Source: Bacteroidales bacterium (lineage in GTDB: Bacteria; Bacteroidota; Bacteroidia; Bacteroidales; JAAUTT01). Taken from it: a stretch of 8,040 nucleotides of DNA. Below the pieces are notes generated by a model. That model was not told the origin of the DNA. It did not search any database and saw only the letters and a list, made by a program, of their open reading frames with translations. The stretch is from assembly GCA_025350365.1 (NCBI GenBank), contig JANXXY010000097.1, positions 1 through 8,040 on the forward strand. Direction: 5' to 3'. Of the stretch, positions 1-6,490 are shown piece after piece; the first letter of the stretch is position 1; every line of letters starts with the position of its first letter. The position numbers and the translations under genes were made by a program.

Positions 1-501
1 ATTTAGTTTTTCTAATTCAGATATTGTTGTTTTTCCAACATTTTTAAGATGAACAAAACTAAAGCTTCTATCTTTTATTATTAAATTATAGTAGTTTGAA
101 AAGGTAAAATTATTACTGAGATATTTCTGTAATGCATTATAAGGACGAACAGACAAATCTCCAAGAAGGGAGTTAAAAATATTGTTTAGTATTATCTTTT
201 GCTTTGTATTTAAAGTGTTGAAAATCTCTTGCAGTTCAACTAAAATTGGTTCAGAAATTTCTTCAGGTGAATAAAGCTGAAAACAAAAATCAGAATACTT
301 TTCTGCAATTGTCAATAATTCTTCATTTGATTTTTGACCGCAATTCCTAAGTTTTATAAAGGTTCCATTTTCTTTATAAAACTGTACAATATCAAATATA
401 GTATGCAACCCACTAAAGTCACAAACATTAAAGCTACGCTCTGACATGTTTTCAATGACCTTTAGTATTTGAATTGTAGTATTTTCTGATACTGAATTCA
501 T
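1..501 (-). CDS. Tandem RNA polymerase alpha-CTD-like protein, N-terminal part (C-terminus off the left edge)
   Basis: The frame is open for 167 codons from an ATG at 501 down to the window edge, so the C-terminus is not visible. Two segments look alike and both resemble the alpha-subunit C-terminal domain of RNA polymerase, a helix-hairpin-helix fold. The first, about residues 19-68, begins SERSFNV and ends KLRNCGQKSNEEL. The second, about 115-164, begins LSVRPYNAL and ends LKNVGKTTISEL. In bacterial RpoA the matching pieces are the LSVRSYN-like helix and the L..vrN.GrKSl.E hairpin that contacts DNA UP elements and activators. No RpoA N-terminal assembly domain is present, so this is not RpoA itself. 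A 40-residue linker containing LQEIFNTLNTKQKIILNNIF joins the modules. A DNA- or protein-binding accessory role is inference; function unknown. The ATG is the first in-frame start; codons are AT-rich. No neighbour gene on the same strand is visible. Confidence 0.7.
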   Translation of the reverse strand, partial: MNSVSENTTIQILKVIENMSERSFNVCDFSGLHTIFDIVQFYKENGTFIKLRNCGQKSNEELLTIAEKYSDFCFQLYSPEEISEPILVELQEIFNTLNTKQKIILNNIFNSLLGDLSVRPYNALQKYLSNNFTFSNYYNLIIKDRSFSFVHLKNVGKTTISELEKLN

Positions 502-552
502 ATTTTAAATATAATGGAATCTAATATACAAAGCAGATGGAGCATTGGCAAG

Positions 553-619
553 ATTGCAGCTCTTTTGCAAGCCTTTGGTTTGTGTGGTGGCCTGTGTGGG
601 CTTGCAAATGTGCTGCAAT
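553..619. repeat. Nested imperfect inverted repeat (stem-loop)
   Basis: Bases 553-573 pair with 599-619 at 19 of 21 positions. An 8-bp outer stem (ATTGCAGC with GCTGCAAT) and a 10-bp inner stem (TTTGCAAGCC with GGCTTGCAAA) are separated by a C-G pair flanked by two T-T mismatches. The loop is 25 nt (574-598), almost all G and T on the plus strand. There is no T-tract after either arm, so a simple intrinsic terminator is unlikely. The regular mismatches inside a long stem resemble folded single-strand recombination sites such as integron attC, but I see no canonical GTTRRRY or RYYYAAC core box. A structured RNA or a dispersed repeat is also possible. Confidence 0.75.
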
Positions 620-652
620 GTATGTGGGATGTTGATAAATGCGTTCCCTAAT

Positions 653-668
653 GCGCCCTTAAAGGCGC
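653..668. repeat. Small GC hairpin
   Basis: GCGCC at 653-657 pairs with GGCGC at 664-668 across a 6-nt CTTAAA loop. It stands out in AT-rich DNA and lies 33 bp after the larger stem-loop, so it may be part of the same repeated element. Role unknown. Confidence 0.4.
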
Positions 669-806
669 GATGCGATTGGGCAAAAAAACTAAAATCATAT
701 ATTATTGAGTTTCCAGTTGCACTTATCCTATTTTGTTTTTTTATAATCATTTTTTAAGTTAGTAGTAAATCATCGGTCGAAACGGTTTTTTAGGCTTGTT
801 GCTGAC

Positions 807-880
807 GGTCCAGTATATACAATTGTTCTTTTTCGTCCAATTTGGTCCAGTATATACAATTGTTCTTTTTCGCCCAAATT
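807..880. repeat. 37-bp tandem direct repeat, two copies
   Basis: Copies at 807-843 and 844-880 abut and match at 35 of 37 positions; the differences are at positions 30 (T/C) and 35 (T/A) of the unit. Each starts GGTCCAGTATATACAATTG and ends in a CCAA-containing tail. A weak, partial third copy may start at 881 (GGTATCAGTATCCACACC). The repeat lies about 340 bp beyond the 3' end of the recombinase gene. Recombinase-binding sites, iterons or a simple slippage duplication are all possible; the sequence alone does not decide. Confidence 0.85.
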
Positions 881-912
881 GGTATCAGTATCCACACCTG
901 TTGTATATACTG
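848..912. repeat. 12-bp inverted repeat sharing the tandem-repeat core
   Basis: CAGTATATACAA at 848-859 (and its twin at 811-822) is the exact reverse complement of TTGTATATACTG at 901-912. The second tandem copy and 901-912 therefore form a 12-bp inverted pair around a 41-nt spacer. Two direct copies plus one inverted copy of the same core is the kind of arrangement seen at recombinase or replication-initiator binding sites, but no protein can be assigned from this window. Confidence 0.7.
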
Positions 913-1217
913 CTATTGTATCGCTTGTCGTTTATACCCTTGTAAGCCCCGGCATAATTGAAAAATATTAAATTTCTATTTTTTTGGTTATTGTTCACTC
1001 GTGTATGCATCGTGTGGGTTTTGATAGATTTGTTTATCGTTTTTGTTTATTTTTATTAGTCAAATATACTTTTTTTTTGAAAATTATTTATCACTCTTTC
1101 AAAAAATTCAAAATTTTGTGCTGTTTGTGCGATATTTACATAGCTCTGCAACTCACTGCCTCACAAGTGGGTCTGTTCCTCTGCACTGCCTGTACTCATA
1201 TTTGTCTATTGTCTTTC

Positions 1218-2426
1218 TTATGGAGTGGGCGGCCTGTTGTTGCGCGATTTCAACATCAATTTATCAAACGGGCTTTGTATTTTAATAACCGATTCGTTGG
1301 TAAGATGCGTGTATTGTTGCGTGGTTTTTATACTGTTATGTCCAAGTAGTTGCTGCAGGTAGCGGGTGTCGTACCCATCCTCAAGAATATGAGTGGCAAA
1401 ACTATGACGCAACAAATGCAAATGTACCCGTTTGAGTATACCTGCCTTAGATGCAGCACGCTTTAATATCTTATCCATGCTCGCAAAACTGTATGGTTCG
1501 CCTGCCTTCTCGCCTTCAAAAACATAATGTAACGGCTTGTATTTGTTTATGTAACTTTTTAACGCTCCGGTTAACGACTGACTCAATAAAGTAAACCTGT
1601 CCTTTTTTCCTTTGCCTGCCCTTATAAACAAAAGATTTCTTGTGTAATCTATATCCGAAAGCTTTAGGTTTTGAGCTTCACTTCGCCTCAATCCAGCCGA
1701 ATAAATTACACTCATGAGCGTCCTTTGTTTCTCATTTTCAATAGCATCAATTATGGCAGCCATTTCTACCTGACTCGATACCTGTGGTTTCGTTTGTGCA
1801 ATTCTGGCACGTGGCAGCTCATTGGGCAGGAAATCTTACTTTAAGCAATACCTATAGTAAAACCTGAGTGCATTAATCATTGCATTCTGTGTTTCGGCGG
1901 AGCGTTCTTTGCCATAATAATGCAGAAAACCCCTAATTTGTGTTGTTTCTATCGAAGCCGGATTACGGTATCTCATTGCCCTGATAAAGGTTATAAAATG
2001 GCTCTCATATTGTTCGCGAGTTGTTTTTTCCAATTCGGTTTGGGCTGCCATGTTGCAAAACTGTTTTCTGAATATTGCTTCCAGAGAGTATTTTGATACC
2101 AGCCTCCAAATAAAATTTCGCATTTCCAATACGCTAAAAGGTCTTCCATTTGTTTCGAAAAGTAACTGCACGTTGTTTGTTAGTGCTTTGTGTCGTTCGC
2201 TCATGAGCAGTGTTTGTAATGCTGCTCTGGTGTTTTCTGAAAATTGCGGGCATTTCTGTAAACATAATTCCGGATCCTTCGGCAAATCGATTAAATCGTT
2301 AGCTCTAAGCCCAAGATGAAAAATAAGCCATAAACAAAGTCGGTGGCCAGGGTTTGTTATTTCAGGCCCAATAACTTCCAGTATCTCGGCATAGTCGAAT
2401 AAAATGGGTAAGGCCAACCGCCCCAA
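1218..2426 (-). pseudogene. Tyrosine recombinase/integrase interrupted by an in-frame TAA
   Basis: This would be a site-specific DNA recombinase of the XerC/D and integron-integrase class. Two open segments, 1836-2426 and 1218-1763, are in the same frame, and the 72 bp between them is also open. The only break is one TAA at 1836-1838, between YYRYCLK and DFLPNELPRA. Upstream of the stop lies a SAM-like DNA-binding domain (about residues 128-196 from the TTG at 2426). Downstream is the catalytic domain with all expected residues, numbered from the ATG at 1763: R26 in GLRRSE, K51 in GKGKKDR, H116 and R119 in HLLRHSF, H142 in LLGHNS, and Y151 in QQYTH. The first 125 residues are unusual and include GLRANDLIDL, like a second, degraded box I. 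The TTG at 2426 lies in sequence antisense to the neighbouring T9SS remnant, so the true 5' end is probably lost at about 2408. The C-terminal half alone could not bind its site normally. Confidence 0.85.
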
Positions 2427-3141
2427 ATTACACCATTGATTTTGTGAACGAAACCACCACCGAAAATGTAGCTGTTACCGACGAATATTCGGCAAGCAGC
2501 AACATGGGCAGTTCGGTTGTTGGGTCAGGGACTAAGGTTGCCATCATACCAGGGCAGAATACCTATTTCAGGGTAAAAGCTACCACCACGGGCTTTGCCT
2601 CGCTGGTGCAAACACTCGTCATTATCATGCAGCCAACCGGCCCATCAGCCATGGTTGTGAATGATGTGACCAACACCCTCACCTGGACTAATAGCCCCGA
2701 TTTTGCAAACATTGCCGATTACGAGTACACCACAAACAATGGCACGTCGTGGACAACCTGTACCGCAAAACCTATCGTCATAGGCAACATCGCCGTGGCT
2801 ATTGGTGAAGCTCAGGTACGCATAAAGGCCATCGCTGCCACCCGGTTTAGCAGTACAGTATTAAAATCGGCCTCCGCCTTTACAATTAGTACCGGCATAG
2901 CCGATATTGCCACGTTAGGTGTCAAGGTTTATCCAAACCCGGTAAACAACTTCCTTAAACTGGAAAATGTTCCTGAAATACCGAAGCCTCAATTTGGAGT
3001 GCCGACGGGAAACTTGTAAAAACCATACACTTGGAAAACAAAAACAACGAAATAGATGTAACCAGTTTGCCCAATGGTTTGTACTTTTTAAAATTACAAA
3101 GTAGCAAGGGGAAAGGGGTAATGAGGTTTGTAAAACAGTAA
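2408..3141 (+). pseudogene. T9SS cargo protein remnant: repeat module plus C-terminal sorting domain, frameshifted
   Basis: This is the C-terminal end of a large secreted repeat protein. Recognisable coding begins at RPTAPNYTIDFVNETT and runs through one repeat (ending PGQNTYFRVKATTTGFAS) of a kind found in tandem in big Marinilabiliales surface proteins. An Fn3-like stretch follows (TNTLTWTNSPDF to FTIST), then VKVYPNPVNNFLKLENV, the start of a type A T9SS sorting domain. After VPE the frame breaks: one A is missing in the run at 2976-2978, and the frame stops at 3019. Reading on in the next frame gives SADGKLVKT, then SLPNGLYFLKL and a stop at 3139-3141, which completes the sorting domain. 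The sorting domain directs export across the outer membrane and anchoring or release. No signal peptide or true start is present: the open frame begins in unrelated DNA at about 2375, and the GTG at 2444 is mid-repeat. The gene is thus 5'-truncated as well as frameshifted. Confidence 0.85.
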
Positions 3142-3719
3142 GAGATTGGCGCGCGTTTGTAATGCGTTCCTACACTAAAATAAGTTTAAAATGCACTTTG
3201 TGCAAACAAAAAATATAGGTATTAACAAGACTAAAAATTATGAAAAACGTGAAAAAAATGACATTTACGGAATTTGTAAAAAAAAATGAAATAGAAATAT
3301 GGAATTACTGTGTCAGAGCTTTTTAAACATCAAACATAAAGTGTATTATAAGGTTTTGAAGAAATTATTTGGTTTAATTTTAAACCTATCTCTGTTTCAG
3401 AAATCCATTGACATCAATTCCAGTATAAATCAAGATTTTATAAAGTGTCGATTGGCTTTTAATGTTGAATATTTTCCGATTTCTTAAGTAGTTCTATTCC
3501 CTTTTCATACATTTTCTTTACCTCAGGTGCTAAAACCAATGAAAAAATAATTGTTAAAGTTTTTTCTGCGAGAATAAATTTCTAGCACATGATTTTTAAT
3601 TTAATTGTTAACATAAATTTCGTAGTTTTAGTCAAACATACCCATTTTGCAATGACAGACGAAGCTTTTCTTACATTTAATATAATATCTTTGCGCAAGA
3701 CAATTAGAAAAATATATAT
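3142..3719. other. AT-rich intergenic spacer with no convincing gene
   Basis: This stretch is very AT-rich. It holds a 28-codon frame at 3240-3326 (MKNVKKMTFTEFVKK and on), a 62-codon frame at 3299-3487 with no protein-like features, and a minus-strand open stretch of about 38 codons ending at 3459 with no good start. None has a recognisable domain. A perfect small palindrome, TGCAC-TTT-GTGCA, lies just after 3190. A promoter-like element for the next gene sits near the right end. Confidence 0.5.
3686..3693 (+). promoter_or_regulatory. Bacteroidota-type -7 element (TAnnTTTG)
   Basis: TATCTTTG matches the Bacteroidota -7 consensus TAnnTTTG exactly and lies 27 bp before the ATG of the secreted plug-like protein, giving a short leader. 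No exact TTTG -33 box stands at the usual spacing; the nearest candidate is the T-rich CTTTTC at about 3665-3670. There is no Shine-Dalgarno sequence, only an A/T-rich leader, which is normal in this phylum. Confidence 0.4.
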
Positions 3720-4250
3720 ATGGTTAATTCAAGATTTTCAATAATTTATCAGTTGTTATTGGTTGCATTTTTCTCCATTAACCAGAAAGGCTTTTCGCAG
3801 CAAGAGCTAAACGAAAAAATTCCCAAAAATACAAAACTTGTTTATGTTCTGGATAGTTTACAAATCTCCAACGACCTGATATCTAAAATAGTTCCGGCAG
3901 AAATAGCGACTGTAATTGTTGTTAAAGGAAAAACAGCTACTGATATACTCGGCAGTAAGGCCAAGGATGGCATTGTATATATCGAAACCAAAAAATTTGC
4001 AAGAAAACGGTATTGGAGTTATCTCAAAACAAAATCAGAAAATTACGCAATAGTAATTCCCAATCCAGAGAAAGACAATCTTATACAGTATATTTTAAAC
4101 GGGCGTATTCTCAATAAGGATTTCGAAGGTGAGTTATCAAGAATTAACGACTCTAATTTTCAAAAAATTGAAATCATACCAAAAGATACTCTGCTAAAAC
4201 GATATGGAATCTACCGCAAGCAATTTGGAGTTGTAATCCACACGAAATAA
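3720..4250 (+). CDS. Small secreted protein with two TonB-plug-like repeats
   Basis: A 176-residue protein with a signal peptide: a hydrophobic stretch at about residues 8-20 and a likely cleavage near GFSQ-Q (26-27). The mature part holds two similar modules. The first (about 38-91) has LVYVLDSLQI, then PAEIATVIVVKGKTATDILG and DGIVYIETKK. The second (about 119-176) has LIQYILNGRIL, then FQKIEIIPKDTLLKRYG and FGVVIHTK. The order 'LYvvDG - I.sI.VLKd..A...YG..g.nGVI.ItTK' is that of the plug domain in SusC-like outer-membrane receptors, and also of plug-like tails on some Bacteroidota peptidases and sensor proteins. No beta-barrel follows, so it is not a transporter. A periplasmic or surface role in protein contact is inference. 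The ATG follows a promoter-like element; the gene stands alone and converges with the carboxylase operon. Probably intact. Confidence 0.65.
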   Translation: MVNSRFSIIYQLLLVAFFSINQKGFSQQELNEKIPKNTKLVYVLDSLQISNDLISKIVPAEIATVIVVKGKTATDILGSKAKDGIVYIETKKFARKRYWSYLKTKSENYAIVIPNPEKDNLIQYILNGRILNKDFEGELSRINDSNFQKIEIIPKDTLLKRYGIYRKQFGVVIHTK

Positions 4251-4339
4251 TTTATCCGATCATAGCTACTCTAATTTTCTTTGTCCTGTTTCTTGGCTCT
4301 AGGTTCTTTATATATGTGATTATGTGGTAATAATATTTT

Positions 4340-5881
4340 CTAAAGAGGAATATTTCCATGCTTTTTTGGTGGGTTATGTGCTGTTTTATTTTGAGTTAAT
4401 TCCAATGCCTGAAAAAGCTTAAAACGGGTTTGACGTGGATAAATAATCTCATCTATATATCCCAATTCAGCTGCTTTAAATGGATTTGCAAAGGTTTCGC
4501 GGTACTCATCCACTTTTTGTAGCCGATCTTTCTCTGTTTTCAGTTTATTTCTATATAAAATATTAACAGCGCCTTCGGGACCCATAACTGCAATTTCGGC
4601 GGTTGGATAAGCATAATTAACATCAGCTCCAATATGTTTGCTGGACATTACATCGTATGCGCCTCCATAAGCCTTGCGTGTAATAACTGTTATTTTAGGA
4701 ACTGTAGCTTCGGTGAAGGCATATAATAATTTTGCACCATGTTTTATAATTCCTCCAAGTTCCTGAGTTATTCCCGGTAAAAAGCCTGGTACATCCACAA
4801 AAGTGACAATTGGTATATTAAAAGCATCACAAAATCGAACAAAACGTGCCGCTTTTAGGGACGAATCAATATCGAGAACACCTGCCAAAACAGCAGGTTG
4901 ATTGGCCACGATACCGATAACACGACCTCCGATGCGACCAAATCCAATTAAAATATTTGGTGCAAAATATGGTTGTACTTCAAAAAAATTATTATTATCC
5001 ACCACCGATCGTAGAATATCTTTCATATCGTAAGGCTTGTTTGCATCAGCAGGAATGATAGTTTGCAATTCTTCATCCTCCCGATTGACATCATCTGTGG
5101 TTGGTTTAAGGGGGGGATCTTCCATGTTGTTCGATGGCAAAAAGCTAAAGAGTTCGCGAATCATAAACATGGCTTGTTCGTCATCATCAGCCATAAAATG
5201 AGCAACGCCGCTTTTTGAGTTGTGAGTAAACGCTCCTCCGAGCTCCTCTTTGGTAACTTCTTCGTGAGTTACAGCTTTAATTACATCGGGACCGGTAACA
5301 AACATATAACTTTTTTCCTTTACCATCAGGATAAAGTCAGTTAAGGCCGGCGAATAAACTGACCCACCCGCACAGGGTCCAAGAATACCGGAAATCTGAG
5401 GTATTACGCCAGATGCCATCACATTTAGCCTGAAAATATCAGCATACCCCGCCAGACTTTGCACTCCTTCCTGAATCCTTGCGCCTCCCGAATCATTTAA
5501 CCCAATTACCGGGGCGCCCATTTTCATAGCCATCTCCATAATTTTAACCACCTTATCGGCGTTTGCCCTACTCATGGTGCCTCCCAACACTGTAAAATCC
5601 TGAGCAAAAACAAATACTAACCTTCCATCTATTTTACCATATCCTGTAACCATTCCATCACCAGGTACCTTATTGCTTCCCATGTCAAAATCGGTAGTCC
5701 TGTGAACCACTAACTTATCCATTTCAACGAAAGTGCCGGAATCAAGCAAATCAATAATTCGTTCACGCGCAGTTTTTTTTCCTTCACTATGCTGTTTCGC
5801 AATTCTATCTGCACCACCACCCATATTAGCAGCCGTAAGCTTTTCATCAAGTTCTTTATACTTTTTATCAATCGAAATCAT
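4340..5881 (-). CDS. Acyl-CoA (propionyl-CoA) carboxylase, carboxyltransferase beta subunit
   Basis: A 513-residue crotonase-fold carboxyltransferase of the PccB/MmdA family, of normal length and with both halves intact. It moves the carboxyl group from carboxybiotin to the alpha carbon of an acyl-CoA in the cytoplasm. Visible motifs: GGARIQEGV (132-140) and GPCAGGSVYSPA (168-179) in the N-half; VDVPGFLPG (362-370), RKAYGGAYDVM (402-412) and PTAEIAVMGPEGAV (426-439) in the C-half; and the family ending KKHGNIPL. The Asp after GGAY (D410) matches, by my alignment, the residue reported to favour propionyl-CoA in Streptomyces PccB. MmdA of sodium-pumping methylmalonyl-CoA decarboxylase is very similar. 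The adjacent ATP-dependent biotin carboxylase and absence of membrane subunits here point to propionyl-CoA carboxylase. Its ATG overlaps the stop of the carrier gene (ATGA, 5878-5881), implying coupled translation. I give no symbol because mmdA and pccB cannot be separated by sequence alone. Confidence 0.93.
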   Translation of the reverse strand: MISIDKKYKELDEKLTAANMGGGADRIAKQHSEGKKTARERIIDLLDSGTFVEMDKLVVHRTTDFDMGSNKVPGDGMVTGYGKIDGRLVFVFAQDFTVLGGTMSRANADKVVKIMEMAMKMGAPVIGLNDSGGARIQEGVQSLAGYADIFRLNVMASGVIPQISGILGPCAGGSVYSPALTDFILMVKEKSYMFVTGPDVIKAVTHEEVTKEELGGAFTHNSKSGVAHFMADDDEQAMFMIRELFSFLPSNNMEDPPLKPTTDDVNREDEELQTIIPADANKPYDMKDILRSVVDNNNFFEVQPYFAPNILIGFGRIGGRVIGIVANQPAVLAGVLDIDSSLKAARFVRFCDAFNIPIVTFVDVPGFLPGITQELGGIIKHGAKLLYAFTEATVPKITVITRKAYGGAYDVMSSKHIGADVNYAYPTAEIAVMGPEGAVNILYRNKLKTEKDRLQKVDEYRETFANPFKAAELGYIDEIIYPRQTRFKLFQALELTQNKTAHNPPKKHGNIPL

Positions 5882-6387
5882 TCAATTATTATTAGTGGTT
5901 GATTACTTTTTACAGTATCATTCAGGTTAATTAGTATCTTCTTAATTACTGCATCGCGGGTTACTTTATATTCACTTTCCATTTTCATTGCTGAAATAAC
6001 TACCACCGTTTGTCCGGCTTTAACTTTTTCATTCACCTTAACAGGAATGAGCACAATCTTTCCAGGCATCGGAGTTGAAATTATGTTTTGTTCCTGATTC
6101 AGCAATCCTTTATTTCGATTTTGAAGGTAACGTGTTTCCGCATCTACAATCTCTATTTCAAAAGATTTATAATAGGTATTAGCAATATATTTTTTAGAAG
6201 ATTCTCCTTCAACTATTTCGATGTTTTGAGACTTACCATTGTATATGGCTGAGTACTCATTTTCCTCAACTTTACATAAATCGATACTATATATTTTATC
6301 ATCAACAGAAACTGAAATCTGATTTTTTTCGCGGCTAATTAGTTTGACATTTGTTAAACGTTCGTTTATTTTAATCTGAAGTTCCAT
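5878..6387 (-). CDS. Biotin carboxyl carrier protein subunit of acyl-CoA carboxylase
   Basis: A 169-residue carrier protein. The C-terminal biotinyl/lipoyl domain covers about residues 100-169: it opens with STPMPGKIVLIPVKVNEKV and carries the biotinylation motif SAMKME, with Lys135 as the attachment site, on the usual beta-turn. The N-terminal 95 residues form a lysine- and glutamate-rich, beta-prone region seen in carriers of this operon type, which likely docks to the partner subunits. Biotin on Lys135 shuttles CO2 from the biotin carboxylase to the carboxyltransferase. The gene lies 103 bp after the biotin carboxylase stop and overlaps the carboxyltransferase start by 4 bp. The gap before it is AT-rich, with only a weak 5-bp hairpin (TGAGT/ACTCA). 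Short and distinct from AccB of fatty-acid synthesis, which usually has a Pro/Ala linker. Confidence 0.9.
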   Translation of the reverse strand: MELQIKINERLTNVKLISREKNQISVSVDDKIYSIDLCKVEENEYSAIYNGKSQNIEIVEGESSKKYIANTYYKSFEIEIVDAETRYLQNRNKGLLNQEQNIISTPMPGKIVLIPVKVNEKVKAGQTVVVISAMKMESEYKVTRDAVIKKILINLNDTVKSNQPLIIIE

Positions 6388-6490
6388 AAATCTATTTTAG
6401 TAGTCGTAAATATCAAGTCGCGAGTTGAATGATTGAGTTTTAAGCACTCAGAACAAGAAAATATCAATTATCTATATCAGGATTAAAAAT

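Larger units (their letters stand above)
502..1217. other. Structured non-coding stretch between the alpha-CTD-like gene and the recombinase
   Basis: No open frame here has protein-like composition. The two opposed frames covering about 505-757 lie across an inverted repeat, so each is explained as a by-product of the stem-loop. The stretch from 570 to 640 is strongly G/T-rich on the plus strand. Contents seen: a stem-loop at 553-619, a small hairpin at 653-668, a 37-bp tandem duplication at 807-880 and an inverted copy of its core at 901-912. From about 960 to 1217 the DNA is T-rich, with nothing further that I recognise. From memory, stem-loops of this style followed by a CCGT..GCAACAAGCC-like box (here on the minus strand, 790-808) recur between accessory genes in Bacteroidota; I cannot check that here. 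Confidence 0.6.

Noticed and set aside
505..757. Opposed 81- and 70-codon open frames
   Set aside because: They cover each other across an inverted repeat, are Cys/Thr/Val-rich and domain-free; the stem-loop explains both.
984..1349. Plus-strand frame of 121 codons (and an overlapping 80-codon frame)
   Set aside because: T-rich DNA gives Phe/Leu/Cys-rich translation, and the 3' part is antisense to the recombinase catalytic domain.
3240..3326. 28-codon frame beginning MKNVKKMTFTEFVKK and containing EIWNYC, faintly like the N-terminus of an ECF sigma factor
   Set aside because: Too short, no continuation in any frame after the stop, and the resemblance covers only a few residues.
3459..3580. 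Minus-strand open stretch encoding about 38 residues ending KKSENIQH
   Set aside because: No good start codon at its 5' end, no domain, and no matching sequence beside it to suggest a decayed gene.
4251..4339. Possible terminator between the convergent plug-like gene and carboxyltransferase
   Set aside because: T-rich patches are present but I could not find a convincing GC stem before any T-tract.
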